Below are positions 16,801 to 26,956 of a stretch of DNA of 64,000 nucleotides, piece by piece. This DNA comes from DSSB01 sp046346845. GTDB lineage: Bacteria; UBA10199; DSSB01. The position numbers and the translations under genes are program-made. The DNA lies in NCBI GenBank assembly GCA_046346845.1, contig JAXMHH010000008.1, positions 87,657 to 151,656 of the forward strand. Reading direction: 5' to 3'. Numbering within the stretch: the first letter of the stretch is position 1; each line of letters starts with the position of its first letter. Below the pieces are notes generated by a model. The model was given only the letters and a program-made list of their open reading frames with translations, was not told where the DNA came from and did no database searches.

Positions 16801-18188
16801 GGCTCCTCCCTCTCGATGCCGAACTTGCGGATCTTGCGGTAGAGGGTCGCCTGACCCACCTTGAGCCGGCGCGCGGCCTCGAGGACATTGCCCTCACACT
16901 TCTTGAGCGCGGTCTCGATGGCCTGTTTCTCGATCTGCTCCAGGGTAAAAACTTCCTTCTCGGCGGCAATGGAGTTCAGGGATTGGTCGCGGGACCAGCC
17001 GATCGCCCGGTCGACGTTTTGGAGGTGGGCCGGCAGATGCTTCACCTTCACCTGGCTGTCGTTGCTCAGGACTACCAGGCGCTCGATGGTGTTCTCGAGC
17101 TCGCGGACATTGCCGGGCCAACCGTAGTTGATCAGGACCTCGACGGCCTCGGGATGAAAGTCGAGGAAGATCTTGTCGTTGCGCAAGCTGTAGATGTTGA
17201 GGAAATGGCGCGCCAACAGCGGGATGTCCTCGCGTCGTTCCCGCAGCGGGGGCAGCCAGATCGGCACGACGTTGAGCCGGTAGAAGAGGTCCTCGCGGAA
17301 GCGGCCCTCCTCCACCTCCTTGTGCAGGTCGCGGTTGGTGGCGGCCACGATGCGGACGTCGACGTGCACCTTTTCGCTGCCGCCGACCCGCTGGAAGCTG
17401 CGCTCCTGCAGCACCCGCAGGATCTTGACCTGGAGCGAGGGGTCCATCTCGGAGATCTCGTCGAGGAAGATGGTGCCGCCGTTGGCGCGCTCGAAGCTGC
17501 CGATGTAACGGCGGTCAGCCCCGGTGTAGGCCCCCCGTTCGTGGCCGAACAGTTCGTTCTCCAGCAGTTCCCGGGGAATGGCGCCGCAGTTGAGGTCGAT
17601 GAACTTGTGCTTCGGTCGCCCGCTCAACACATGGATGGCCTTGGCGATCAGCTCCTTGCCGGTGCCCGACTCGCCCTGGATAAGGACGGTCGCGTTGCTC
17701 TTCGCTACCGTCGAGATCATCTTGAAGTTCTCCTGCATGCGGGCGCTCTGCCCCACAATGCCGAGGAAATCCCCCTTGCCCACGGCCTTTCGCTCGACCT
17801 GGAACACCTTGCGGGCGAGATGGTACATCTGGCTAGCCCGCTTCAGCGAGGCCTCGAGCTGGTCCATCCCGGCGGGCAGGACCAGGAAGTCGGTGGCCCC
17901 CGCGCGCATGAAGCTCACCGCGGTGGACACGTCGGAATTCTCGACCAAGACGAAGATGGGGAGGTGCTCGTCGATGGAACGGACCTCTTGGATGATGCTG
18001 AGGTGGTCCACGCCCGGCGTCGCCGCCAGGTTGAAGATCAGCAGGTCCGGGGGGTTGTTCACCAGGGAGGAGAATAGATCTTCCTTCCCGACGGCCTGGA
18101 GGTTGAATCCGCGCTTCGCCAATTCCTCGAAGAGCATCGGGCTGAACTGGTTCTTCTCGTCGAACACGAAAGTGGGAATGCTGACCAT
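16797..18188 (-). CDS. Sigma-54-dependent activator with a degenerate receiver domain
   Basis: 463 aa. Receiver-like domain 1-120, AAA+ domain about 140-370, Fis-type HTH at 425-460 (EAARRLKVGQATLYRKIRKFGI). The receiver lacks the phospho-acceptor: the expected Asp in DLLIFN is Asn53, and the conserved Lys near residue 104 is replaced (FLVLPAG). Walker A GESGTGKE (172-179), Walker B GGTIFLDEIS and the arginine-finger region are intact, but the sigma-54 loop reads GAYTGA (219-224) instead of GAFTGA; Tyr occurs in some active family members. It is probably phosphorylation-independent or regulated by partner binding. Encoded between another activator and manC. Confidence 0.93.
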   Translation of the reverse strand: MVSIPTFVFDEKNQFSPMLFEELAKRGFNLQAVGKEDLFSSLVNNPPDLLIFNLAATPGVDHLSIIQEVRSIDEHLPIFVLVENSDVSTAVSFMRAGATDFLVLPAGMDQLEASLKRASQMYHLARKVFQVERKAVGKGDFLGIVGQSARMQENFKMISTVAKSNATVLIQGESGTGKELIAKAIHVLSGRPKHKFIDLNCGAIPRELLENELFGHERGAYTGADRRYIGSFERANGGTIFLDEISEMDPSLQVKILRVLQERSFQRVGGSEKVHVDVRIVAATNRDLHKEVEEGRFREDLFYRLNVVPIWLPPLRERREDIPLLARHFLNIYSLRNDKIFLDFHPEAVEVLINYGWPGNVRELENTIERLVVLSNDSQVKVKHLPAHLQNVDRAIGWSRDQSLNSIAAEKEVFTLEQIEKQAIETALKKCEGNVLEAARRLKVGQATLYRKIRKFGIEREEP

Positions 18189-18194
18189 GCGCCT

Positions 18195-19601
18195 TTATCC
18201 TTTTTTGAATTCCTTGAGGTCGATGTCGTACTTCCGGATGATTTTCTTGAAATTGCTGCGATCCATGCCCGCGCGATCGCTGGCCATCGAGATGTTGCCG
18301 CGCGTCTGCTTCAGCAGGTGATGAAGATAGGCCTTGTTGAAAAGGGAAAGCGCGCGGAGCTTGGCCTCTTTGTAGGGAAAGCGGGTCAGATCGACCTCCT
18401 CCTGATCCCGCAGGTAGAAGGTGCTCGATAGGATCTGGGAGGGCAAGTCCTTGGCCCGCAACACGTCGCCGCTCAGCAGGACACAGCAGCGCTCTATGAC
18501 GTTCTCAAGCTCCCGCACATTGCCCACCCAGGCATAGGCCTGCAGGGCCTGCATGGCGTCGACCGAGATCTCCCGGATCGATCTGCCCAATTTCTCGTTG
18601 TTCTTGGCAAGAAAATGGTAGGCCAGCAGGGGGATGTCCTCCTTGCGGTCGCGCAGCGGCGGGAGGCGGATGCCGATGACGTGAAGGCGATAATAGAGAT
18701 CCTCCCGGAAGCGACCGGTCATGGTCATTTCTTTGAGGTCCTTGTTGGTGGCGGCGATGATGCGGACGTCGGTATGCCGTGTCTCGCCCTCGCCAACCCT
18801 CTTGTACTCCCCTTCCTGGAGCACGCGCAGCAACTTGACCTGAAAGGCCGGGCTCACCTCGCCGATCTCGTCCAGGAACAAGGTGCCGCCGTTCGCCTCC
18901 TCGAAAAGACCCCGCTTGTCGGCGATGGCCCCGGTGAAGGCCCCTTTCACGTGGCCGAACAGCTCGCTCTCGAGCAGGCCCTCGGGGATCGCCGCGCAGT
19001 TGATCACCATGAAAGGTTTCTTGGCGCGCTTGGAGGTGCGATGGATGGCCTTGGCGACCATCTCCTTTCCGGTCCCCGACTCCCCTTCGATCAGCACCGA
19101 CGCGGAGGAGCCTTTCATCGAGTCGATCAGATAGTAGAGCTCCTGCATGGGCCGGGACCGCCCCAGGATGCCCTGGTAGCTCTCGACCGGGCGCTCGTCC
19201 TGTTGCAATTGCTGGATGCGCTGCACCAGCCGGTGCTTCTCCATGGCGTTGCGGAGGGTCAAGGCCACCTTCTCCAGATCGGGGAAGGGCTTCGCCAGGT
19301 AGTCGAAGGCGCCCTGCTTCAGGGCCTGGACGGCCTGCTCGACGCTGCCCATGCCCGTCACAATCACCACTTCGATGGCCGGCTTGGTGGACTTGATGAA
19401 TTCAAGGACTTGAAAGCCAGAAAAGGAAGGAAGGTGGATGTCGAGCACCACGCACTCCGCGTCGTTGCGGGTCAGGTAGTCGATCGCCTCCACGCCGGTG
19501 CGCGCGGAGGCGAAGCTCCAGCGTTCCTTTTTGGCGAGGCGTTCGAACAGCTTGACGATGACGTCCTCGTCGTCGACGATGAACAGGGATACGGGCTTCA
19601 T
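18195..19601 (-). CDS. Sigma-54-dependent response regulator, NtrC family
   Basis: 468 aa. Receiver 1-120 with the acidic pair VDDED and phospho-acceptor Asp54 (VVLDIHLPSF); AAA+ domain about 145-380 with Walker A GESGTGKE, GAFTGA loop (KGAFTGAIADKRG) and Walker B GGTLFLDEIGE; C-terminal Fis-type helix-turn-helix (RGNISMASDRAGMDRSNFKKIIRKY). All functional residues are intact. It lies 6 nt from both neighbouring activator genes in the same operon. The likely kinase is the PAS histidine kinase at 20987-22102; which of the activators it phosphorylates cannot be told. Confidence 0.94.
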   Translation of the reverse strand: MKPVSLFIVDDEDVIVKLFERLAKKERWSFASARTGVEAIDYLTRNDAECVVLDIHLPSFSGFQVLEFIKSTKPAIEVVIVTGMGSVEQAVQALKQGAFDYLAKPFPDLEKVALTLRNAMEKHRLVQRIQQLQQDERPVESYQGILGRSRPMQELYYLIDSMKGSSASVLIEGESGTGKEMVAKAIHRTSKRAKKPFMVINCAAIPEGLLESELFGHVKGAFTGAIADKRGLFEEANGGTLFLDEIGEVSPAFQVKLLRVLQEGEYKRVGEGETRHTDVRIIAATNKDLKEMTMTGRFREDLYYRLHVIGIRLPPLRDRKEDIPLLAYHFLAKNNEKLGRSIREISVDAMQALQAYAWVGNVRELENVIERCCVLLSGDVLRAKDLPSQILSSTFYLRDQEEVDLTRFPYKEAKLRALSLFNKAYLHHLLKQTRGNISMASDRAGMDRSNFKKIIRKYDIDLKEFKKG

Positions 19602-19607
19602 GGTTGC

Positions 19608-20986
<1,379 letters not shown>

Positions 20987-20990
<4 letters not shown>

Positions 20991-22102
20991 CGCTTGCCTC
21001 CTTTGGGGAGACGAACGCGGAACACGCTCCCCTCGTTCAATCGGCTGGAAACTTCGATCTCCCCGCCATGCTCGCGCAGGATGTTGTAGCAAATCGGCAG
21101 CCCCAGGCCCGACCCGCCCCGCTGCCGTTTGGTCGTAAAATACGGATCAAAAATCCGTTGCAGGTGCTCTTCGGAAATCCCCTCCCCATCGTCCTCGACC
21201 TCGACCACCACGGCGTGCTCGTCCTCGTAGCTGGCGATGCGCACCCTTCCGCCCGGCCGCAGCGCCTGGAAAGCGTTGGTCAGGATGTTGGTGAAGACTT
21301 GCTCGAACTTCCCCGCGCAAACCTCGACCGGGGTGAGCGGCTTGAGCTCGAGGCTGAGTCGATAGTCGGGGTCTTGGAACCGCACCCGCAGGTTGGGTAG
21401 GACGCGCTGGACGATCTCACCCAAGTCGATGAGGGCCTTTTGGCTCTGCCCGGAGGGGCGCGACATCTCGAGCAGGTCTTCCAGGATTTTCTTGCAGCGC
21501 AGGGCGCTGCCCTCGATTTCCTTCAGGTCTTGGTACAGCTGGGAGTCCGGCTGCAGGCCCTGCATCGCCAATTGGGCGAAGGCCAGGACGCCGGCGAGCG
21601 GGTTGTTGATGTCATGGGCGATCCCGCTGGCGAAGAGCCCCAGCGCCGCCATCTTTTCGCTCTGCAGGAGCTGCTCCTCCAGCTTACGGATTTCGCTGAG
21701 GTCCTGGTATTGGACCACCGCCAAGCCGCGGTCGCCCTTCGCCTCCGCCTGGATGGGAAAGGAACTGGCGACGAAGGCGCGCTGGTCGGCAAAGGGCTGC
21801 AGGCGTTCGCGCCTGGGCTTGCCGCTCTCCAAGCTGGTCTGCAGCGGACAGTGCGGACAAGGTCGATCTCCCTTGGCGAAGACTTGGTAGCAGTGTTGTC
21901 CGATGAGCTCGCGGACGTGCCGGCCGGCCGAGGCGGCCGCCGCCAGGTTGGCCCGAGCGATGCGGTAGTCCCGGGTCACGACCAGGACTGGATCGAGGAT
22001 GGCGTCGAAGGTGGCCTCCCAGGCCTTTTTTCCCTCCGACACCACGGCAAAAAGGGAACGCAACTCGTGCAGCTCTTCCGTGTTTTCCGGCTGAACTTCC
22101 AT
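20987..22102 (-). CDS. PAS-domain sensor histidine kinase
   Basis: 371 aa, no membrane segment, so probably cytoplasmic. An N-terminal PAS domain (about 25-140) contains GQHCYQVFAKGDRPCPHCPL, a Cys-rich variant seen in PAS sensors that may bind metal or sense redox state. HisKA has the H-box LFASGIAHDINNPLAGVL; the HATPase domain has N-box QVFTNILTNAFQAL, G1 VEDDGEGISEEH and G2 GGSGLGLPICYNI, an NtrB-like arrangement. It heads the operon running to folC. Its partner is probably the activator at 19608-20990. Confidence 0.92.
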
Positions 22103-22294
22103 TACCCGCCCCTGGCTTCTCAGATCCTAGCTTTCGGAGATTAGGGGTGAAACCTTACCAATGCGTCAGTATTTTGTCACTTTTATTCTCAATTTAGGAA
22201 AAAATTATTTATTTAATAATTATATATAGTTAAATAAGAGAGCGAGAAGATTTTTCGGTCCAATCGCCGGCCCAAGGTCCCTTTGGCTTTCTCG

Positions 22295-22323
22295 TTGACA
22301 GAAGATCCCTAGCCCATTAGGTT
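22295..22323 (+). promoter_or_regulatory. Candidate promoter for purM, giving an almost leaderless transcript
   Basis: TTGACA, 17-bp spacer, TAGGTT. The predicted start of transcription is only about 3 nt before the TTG start codon of purM. The -35 is perfect, the -10 weak. The rest of 22103-22332 is AT-rich and shows nothing else certain; it should also hold the promoter of the divergent kinase operon. Confidence 0.35.
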
Positions 22324-22332
22324 CCGATCGCC

Positions 22333-23379
22333 TTGAAAACCCCATCCACATATCGCGACGCCGGAGTGAGCATCGACGCGGGCAACGCCTTCGTCGAGGC
22401 CATTAAACCACTGCTGAAAAAGACCAAGCGGCCCGAGGTGCTCACGCCCATCGGCGGCTTCGCCGGCCTCTTCAGCATCAACAAATTGAAATACGACGAA
22501 CCCGTGCTGGTCTCCTCCACCGACGGCGTGGGAACCAAGCTGAAGCTCGCCAAGGACCTACAATCCTTCAAGGGCATCGGCGTCGATTTGGTCGCGATGT
22601 GCGTCAACGACCTGCTCTGCATCGGCGCGGAGCCGCTCTTTTTCCTCGATTACTACGCCTGCGGAAAATTGCAGGTGGAAAAGGCCGTGCAGGTCGTCGA
22701 GGGCATGACCGAATCCCTCGCCGCCATCAACTGCGCCCTGATCGGCGGGGAGACCGCCGAGATGCCCGGCGTCTATCAAGACGAAGAGTTCGACTTGGCC
22801 GGCTTCGCGGTGGGCGTGGTCAATCGGCCCGAGATCATCGACGGCTCGGGAATCGCGATCGGCAACAAGCTGATCGGCCTGGCCTCCAGCGGGGTGCATT
22901 CCAACGGCTATTCGCTGGTTCGCAAGATCGTCGCCGACCGCGGCCTCGACCTGCACAAGACCTATCCCGGCTTCGCGAAACCCCTAGGCCAAGTTTTGCT
23001 CGAGCCCACCATCGTCTACGTGAACCCGGTCTTGAAGCTGAAAAAGGAATTTCCCATCTTGGGCATCGCCCACATCACCGGGGGCGGGCTCCTCGAGAAC
23101 ATCCCCCGCGTCCTGCCCGCGCAGAGCCGGGCCGTCCTCAGGCGTTCCGCCTGGCCCCGGGTGCCGGTCTTCGATTTCCTCCAGGAACAGGGCTCCGTCG
23201 AAAATCAAGAGATGTACCGCGTCTTCAACTGCGGGATCGGCATGGTCCTGGTCGTCGCGGCGAAGGACGCCGACGAGGTCGTCAGCCGGCTCAAGGCCCA
23301 CGGCCAGGGCGCCGCCGTGATCGGCGAGATCGTCGCTCGCGGAGCCGCGGACGAGGCCCAGGTCCTGATCCAAGAATGA
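22333..23379 (+). CDS. purM: Phosphoribosylformylglycinamidine cyclo-ligase (AIR synthetase)
   Basis: 348 aa, full length. It closes the imidazole ring to AIR in purine synthesis using ATP. Visible: N-terminal YRDAGVSIDAGN, the signature LVSSTDGVGTKLKLA, ALIGGETAEMPGVY, GLASSGVHSNGYSLVR and AHITGGGLLENIPRVLP. The start is a TTG (22333); the conserved TYRDAGV block requires a start this far upstream. The stop overlaps the purN ATG (ATGA), so the two enzymes are translationally coupled. Confidence 0.96.
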   Translation: MKTPSTYRDAGVSIDAGNAFVEAIKPLLKKTKRPEVLTPIGGFAGLFSINKLKYDEPVLVSSTDGVGTKLKLAKDLQSFKGIGVDLVAMCVNDLLCIGAEPLFFLDYYACGKLQVEKAVQVVEGMTESLAAINCALIGGETAEMPGVYQDEEFDLAGFAVGVVNRPEIIDGSGIAIGNKLIGLASSGVHSNGYSLVRKIVADRGLDLHKTYPGFAKPLGQVLLEPTIVYVNPVLKLKKEFPILGIAHITGGGLLENIPRVLPAQSRAVLRRSAWPRVPVFDFLQEQGSVENQEMYRVFNCGIGMVLVVAAKDADEVVSRLKAHGQGAAVIGEIVARGAADEAQVLIQE

Positions 23380-23981
23380 CCCTGAAACTCGCCATTCTCC
23401 TCTCGGGCCGCGGCAGCAACATGCAGGCCATCCATCGCAACATCCAAGCCAAGCGTCTCGACGCGCAAATCGCGGTGGTGCTCTCGGACAAGGCCGACGC
23501 CCCCGGCCTGGCCTTCGCTCAGGCGGAGGGCCTGCTCACGCGGCTGGTCGCCAAGGCCAAGGAGGAGGGGCGCGAAGCCTACGACCAAAGGTTGATCGCC
23601 GCGCTCGATCAAGAGAAGCCGGACTTGGTGGTCCTCGCCGGCTTCATGCGCCTGCTCTCCCCCGCCTTCATCCGGCATTTCCAACACCGCATCGTCAACA
23701 TCCACCCTTCCCTGCTCCCGGCCTTTCCCGGCTTGCACGCCCAACGCCAGGCCCTGGAAGCCGGGGTCCGGTATTCCGGCTGCACGGTGCACTTCGTCGA
23801 CGAAGGTTGCGACACCGGCCCCATCATCGACCAAAGGGTGGTGGCGGTTTTGCCGGAGGACGACGAGGAGAGCCTGGCCGAGCGCATCCTGGAGCAGGAG
23901 CACCTGCTCTATTCCTCCTGCCTGCAGAAGCTCGCGGAGGGCAAGGTGCGCATCGCCGGGAAAAAAGTGATCGTCGAATAA
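23376..23981 (+). CDS. purN: Phosphoribosylglycinamide formyltransferase
   Basis: 201 aa. It transfers the formyl group of 10-formyl-THF to GAR in purine synthesis. Visible: LLSGRGSNMQAI at the N-terminus, VLAGFMRLLSPAF, the catalytic-site segment NIHPSLLPAFPG, and GCTVHFVDEGCDTGPII. The ATG overlaps the purM stop by 4 nt and decides the start. Confidence 0.96.
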   Translation: MTLKLAILLSGRGSNMQAIHRNIQAKRLDAQIAVVLSDKADAPGLAFAQAEGLLTRLVAKAKEEGREAYDQRLIAALDQEKPDLVVLAGFMRLLSPAFIRHFQHRIVNIHPSLLPAFPGLHAQRQALEAGVRYSGCTVHFVDEGCDTGPIIDQRVVAVLPEDDEESLAERILEQEHLLYSSCLQKLAEGKVRIAGKKVIVE

Positions 23982-24030
23982 ATCATGGCGGACCTCGACG
24001 ACCGAGGCCCGCGATCGACTGGGAGCGAAG

Positions 24031-24609
24031 ATGAAACGATTGCAAATAAAATGGATCGGCGCGGCGATTGGGCTGGCGCTGCTCGGCCTGTTCCCCGCCT
24101 CCCCCGCCCAGGCGCGCCAGGGTTTCTCGATCGGCGCCCAGGGCATGGGAAACTTCTTCCTGACCAATGGCCGTCCCGACCTCAAGATCGGCCCGGGTGG
24201 CGGCCTGTTCTTCGACTACCGCTTCAACCAGCGTTGGAGCATTGAGACCGACCTCTTCGTCTCCTTCCATGACGGCGGTGGCGCCTCAACCGGGGACAAC
24301 AACATGCTGCTGCTGGGCGTGCCGACCGTCGAGCTCAAATTCTACCCGCGCTCCCAGGAAGGGACCGTAGAGCCCTACCTCTTCGCCGGATTGGGCATCT
24401 ACGTCCTGACCGAAGGCAGCATCAGCAACAACAGCGGCGGGGTCGGGGTGGGAGGCAACCTGGGCGCGGGCGCCGACTTCTACGTGACCGACCGCCTCTC
24501 GCTGGGGCTGGCGGTGAAATTCCGCCCCATCGCACTGATCCAGGGCGGCAACAATTCCGCGGCCCTGATCGACCTCGGCCTGGTCGGCAATTTCGCCTGG
24601 CATTTCTGA
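24031..24609 (+). CDS. Outer-membrane beta-barrel protein
   Basis: 192 aa. Signal peptide MKRLQIKWIGAAIGLALLGLFPASPAQA, then alternating hydrophobic/polar strands rich in Gly and aromatic residues (for example GGGLFFDYRFNQRWSIETDLF, GTVEPYLFAGLGIYVLT, LSLGLAVKFRPIAL) ending in Phe (NFAWHF), typical of OmpA/OmpW-like 8-stranded barrels inserted by the BAM complex. GGGAG lies before the ATG. It follows purN by 49 nt but has no functional link to it. Ligand unknown. Confidence 0.85.
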   Translation: MKRLQIKWIGAAIGLALLGLFPASPAQARQGFSIGAQGMGNFFLTNGRPDLKIGPGGGLFFDYRFNQRWSIETDLFVSFHDGGGASTGDNNMLLLGVPTVELKFYPRSQEGTVEPYLFAGLGIYVLTEGSISNNSGGVGVGGNLGAGADFYVTDRLSLGLAVKFRPIALIQGGNNSAALIDLGLVGNFAWHF

Positions 24610-24631
24610 AGGGCCGGGCCGCACGTAATTC

Positions 24632-24659
24632 TTTACATTTCGGGCCTCGGTGCTAATAC
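24632..24659 (+). promoter_or_regulatory. Candidate promoter for the FAD oxidoreductase gene
   Basis: TTTACA, 16-bp spacer, TAATAC. The predicted transcript starts at or beside the ATG (24666), implying a leaderless message. A GGCCTCG/CGAGGCC stem (24642-24664) overlaps the -10 region and ends just before the start codon. Confidence 0.35.
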
Positions 24660-24665
24660 GAGGCC

Positions 24666-26180
24666 ATGGCGGAGCAATACAGCGATATCCTTATCCTGGG
24701 TACGGATCTCGCGGGCTTGATCACGGGGGCCTTCCTGGCCAAGCGCGGCCTCGCCGTCACCGTCCTCAATTTCGACAAGGACGTCGCCCTCGAGAAAAAA
24801 AACATCCAACCCAACCTGATCACCCACCTCGAGAGCCGCCTCTTCAAGAGCATCCTGGGCCGCCTTTCCATCCTCGACCACGAGCTCAACATCGTCTCGC
24901 GCCTGGAAGTGCCCTACCAAGTCGTCTTGCCGCGCCACCGCATCGACGTGTTCCGCGACCGGGAGCGGCTGTATCGGGAGCTGCGGCGGGAATTCCCCCA
25001 GGACTTCGAGAACGTGAAGTCCTTCTACGAGACCATGGACCATTTCGACGCGACCCTGGACGCCGAAAAGCTGCAGGAGCTGATCTTGCCCAGGGGCCTG
25101 CGCGCCCGATGGCGCTTCAAGAAATTCGTCAAAGAGACGGGCCTGGACCAGCGCGTCTCCGACTATGTGGCCCGGCTGGGGGCCGACCGCGAGGTCAGGT
25201 CCTTCCTTGAGGGGCAGCTGAAGCTGCTCTCCAAGACCCATAGTGAGGATCCCTTCACCTACCAAGTCGCCAAGAGCCTCAGCAACGAGAACTGCGTGCT
25301 GTTCGAGGTCAAGGGCGGCATCGGACACCTGAAGAAGATCTTCCTCGAGAAGATCGAGGCCTTCGGGGGCAGGGTCAAGAACGAGGCCCCGGTGGAGAAG
25401 GTCCTTTTCGAAAAACGCAAGGTGAAGGGCGTGCAGCTGGGCGGTTTCGAAGGGATGATCGGCTGCCGGTATCTCCTATGGAACGACGAAATCCGAGGCC
25501 TCAAAGATTTCCTGCCCAAAGGCTGGCGGACCCGCGGCCTGATCAAGCGCATCGACGCCGTCACGCCCCGCCACTACCATTTCAGCATCCAATACCAGCT
25601 CGATCCCGAGGTGATCCCGGTGGGGATGCGGGAAAACCTCCTCCTGATCGGCGATCCCGAGGGGGAGCTCAGCGGAGCCAATTATCTCCACCTCAATATC
25701 TACCACCCCGCGCAAAACGATCCGCAGGGAATGGCCTTCCTGACCGTCAGTTACCTGTTGCCCGCTGAGAAGCTGCACGAGCCGGCGAGCTATTTCAACG
25801 ACCTGCACGGCGATATCACCCGACGGCTGAAGAAACTGATGCCCTTCTCCGAGGGAAAGATCCGCCTGCACTTCCCGCTCGAGCAAAGGCAGTCCGAAAA
25901 TCCAGAGCTGCTTTTTTCGATGGAGAAGAGCGACTTCGAGATCTTCCGCGAGAACGCCACCGCCAACCCCGTCTACGAGGTGCATCCCAAGGATTTCGGC
26001 GGCCTCTTCCCCATCAGCCACCGCACCCCCTACAAGAATCTCCTCCTCACCAGCCCCGAAATCCTCGCGGCCTTGGGCTTCGAGGGGAAATTCCTGCTCG
26101 GCCTCAAAACCATCGACGTCATCTGGAACGAGGTCGAGGTCGGCCGCAAGAAGGCGATCAAGCAGCGGAAAGTAGAATAA
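24666..26180 (+). CDS. FAD-dependent oxidoreductase (phytoene-desaturase/GDI-like)
   Basis: 504 aa. The N-terminus SDILILGTDLAGLITGAFLAKRGLAVTVLNFD is an FAD-binding Rossmann element; the second Gly of the usual GxGxxG is Asp, an atypical dinucleotide loop. Later blocks (FEVKGGIGHLKKIFLEKIEAFGGRVKNEAPVEKV) match the phytoene desaturase / Rab-GDI superfamily pattern, where a second motif guides FAD-dependent desaturation or isomerisation. The C-terminus has a typical 'NLLLTSPEILAALGFEGKFL' region in place of the superfamily FAD-closing motif. Substrate unknown; no carotenoid gene is near. The family call is sure at superfamily level only. Confidence 0.75.
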   Translation: MAEQYSDILILGTDLAGLITGAFLAKRGLAVTVLNFDKDVALEKKNIQPNLITHLESRLFKSILGRLSILDHELNIVSRLEVPYQVVLPRHRIDVFRDRERLYRELRREFPQDFENVKSFYETMDHFDATLDAEKLQELILPRGLRARWRFKKFVKETGLDQRVSDYVARLGADREVRSFLEGQLKLLSKTHSEDPFTYQVAKSLSNENCVLFEVKGGIGHLKKIFLEKIEAFGGRVKNEAPVEKVLFEKRKVKGVQLGGFEGMIGCRYLLWNDEIRGLKDFLPKGWRTRGLIKRIDAVTPRHYHFSIQYQLDPEVIPVGMRENLLLIGDPEGELSGANYLHLNIYHPAQNDPQGMAFLTVSYLLPAEKLHEPASYFNDLHGDITRRLKKLMPFSEGKIRLHFPLEQRQSENPELLFSMEKSDFEIFRENATANPVYEVHPKDFGGLFPISHRTPYKNLLLTSPEILAALGFEGKFLLGLKTIDVIWNEVEVGRKKAIKQRKVE

Positions 26181-26192
26181 CCCCTCCTCATA

Positions 26193-26214
26193 TTGAGAAA
26201 ATCCTCAAATTGAG
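26193..26214 (+). promoter_or_regulatory. Possible activator binding site upstream of the sigma-54 promoter
   Basis: TTGAG, 6 nt, CTCAA, 1 nt, TTGAG: three half-sites of one inverted/direct repeat, about 45-65 bp upstream of the -24/-12 element at 26257. Spacing is shorter than for many enhancer sites but possible. Binding protein unknown; the three activators at 16.8-21.0 kb are candidates. Confidence 0.3.
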
Positions 26215-26256
26215 AAATTTCACTTTAAGGATTTCAAGTGCTTAAGTGATTTTTTT

Positions 26257-26272
26257 TGGCACATCCTTTGCT
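26257..26272 (+). promoter_or_regulatory. Sigma-54 (-24/-12) promoter
   Basis: TGGCACATCCTTTGCT matches the sigma-54 consensus TGGCACRNNNNTTGCW at every defined position, with the required GG-N10-GC spacing. The expected start of transcription is near 26284, about 29 nt before the ATG at 26313. It sits in the only gap between the FAD oxidoreductase and the exported Cys-rich protein. Confidence 0.8.
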
Positions 26273-26312
26273 TTTTCTTCCAAGGGGCATACTGAAAAAA
26301 TTGGGAGGGCTT

Positions 26313-26939
26313 ATGAAACTTCGAATCGACCGGCTTTTCGCCGCCACGCTAACCCTGCTATTTTTACCCGCCCTTGCCAGATCTCAGACAATCCTTAAAC
26401 CCATCACGAATACGAATTTAATTCAAACCGCCGTGACCAGGCCGGCCCCCAGCACCTCCAGCAACAGCACGACCGGCATTAATTTTTCAAAATTCGTCAA
26501 TGTTAAATTCACGCTGCCCCCGCTTGCGCTTAGTTGCATCGCTTCCAGCGCGGATGCACCCTACAAGGCGCTCTCCACTGTTTGTCGCGCCATCGGAAAC
26601 TGCGTATCGATCCCCGGTCGGGAAATAACCCCTGAAACTGCCGCAGCTTTTGCGGATTGGTGTGTCTCCGACGGCACCGCCGCGGTAACCGGTCTCTGGG
26701 ACAATATGGGTTACCATGTGTCCGACGGCGTGCTCAATTGGCTGGGAATGAAAGACGATATCTCCGCGGGGCGAGCCACGGTGAATTCGGCGGATTTTTG
26801 TGCCTGCATGGAGGCAATCTCGGCGCAGAGCTGCGATTTTATCGCGAGGGCGATTAGCGGCCCGGGAGATTACGGCAATTTTGAGAATCTGGTCCCGGAT
26901 GGCGGCGCCTGCGAACGGAGTTTCAGCGGAACTCATTAA
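26313..26939 (+). CDS. Exported Cys-rich protein of unknown function
   Basis: 208 aa. The ATG at 26313 has GGGAGGG eight bases upstream, and the chain then starts with a standard signal peptide (MKLRIDRLFAATLTLLFLPALARS). The mature part has a Thr/Asn/Ser/Pro-rich stretch (residues 30-60), then a domain with about eight Cys (including F-C-A-C), an even number suited to disulphides in the periplasm or outside the cell. Base composition is visibly less GC-rich than its neighbours, and Asn/Thr use is higher, a possible sign of transfer. It is the apparent target of the sigma-54 promoter at 26257. No family recognised. Confidence 0.8.
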   Translation: MKLRIDRLFAATLTLLFLPALARSQTILKPITNTNLIQTAVTRPAPSTSSNSTTGINFSKFVNVKFTLPPLALSCIASSADAPYKALSTVCRAIGNCVSIPGREITPETAAAFADWCVSDGTAAVTGLWDNMGYHVSDGVLNWLGMKDDISAGRATVNSADFCACMEAISAQSCDFIARAISGPGDYGNFENLVPDGGACERSFSGTH

Positions 26940-26956
26940 TTGCGCCAGGGATGCCG

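Noticed and set aside
22150..22250. AT-rich stretch as an origin or foreign DNA
   Set aside because: It has no repeated boxes or DnaA-like clusters and sits between divergent operons, where AT-rich promoter DNA is expected.
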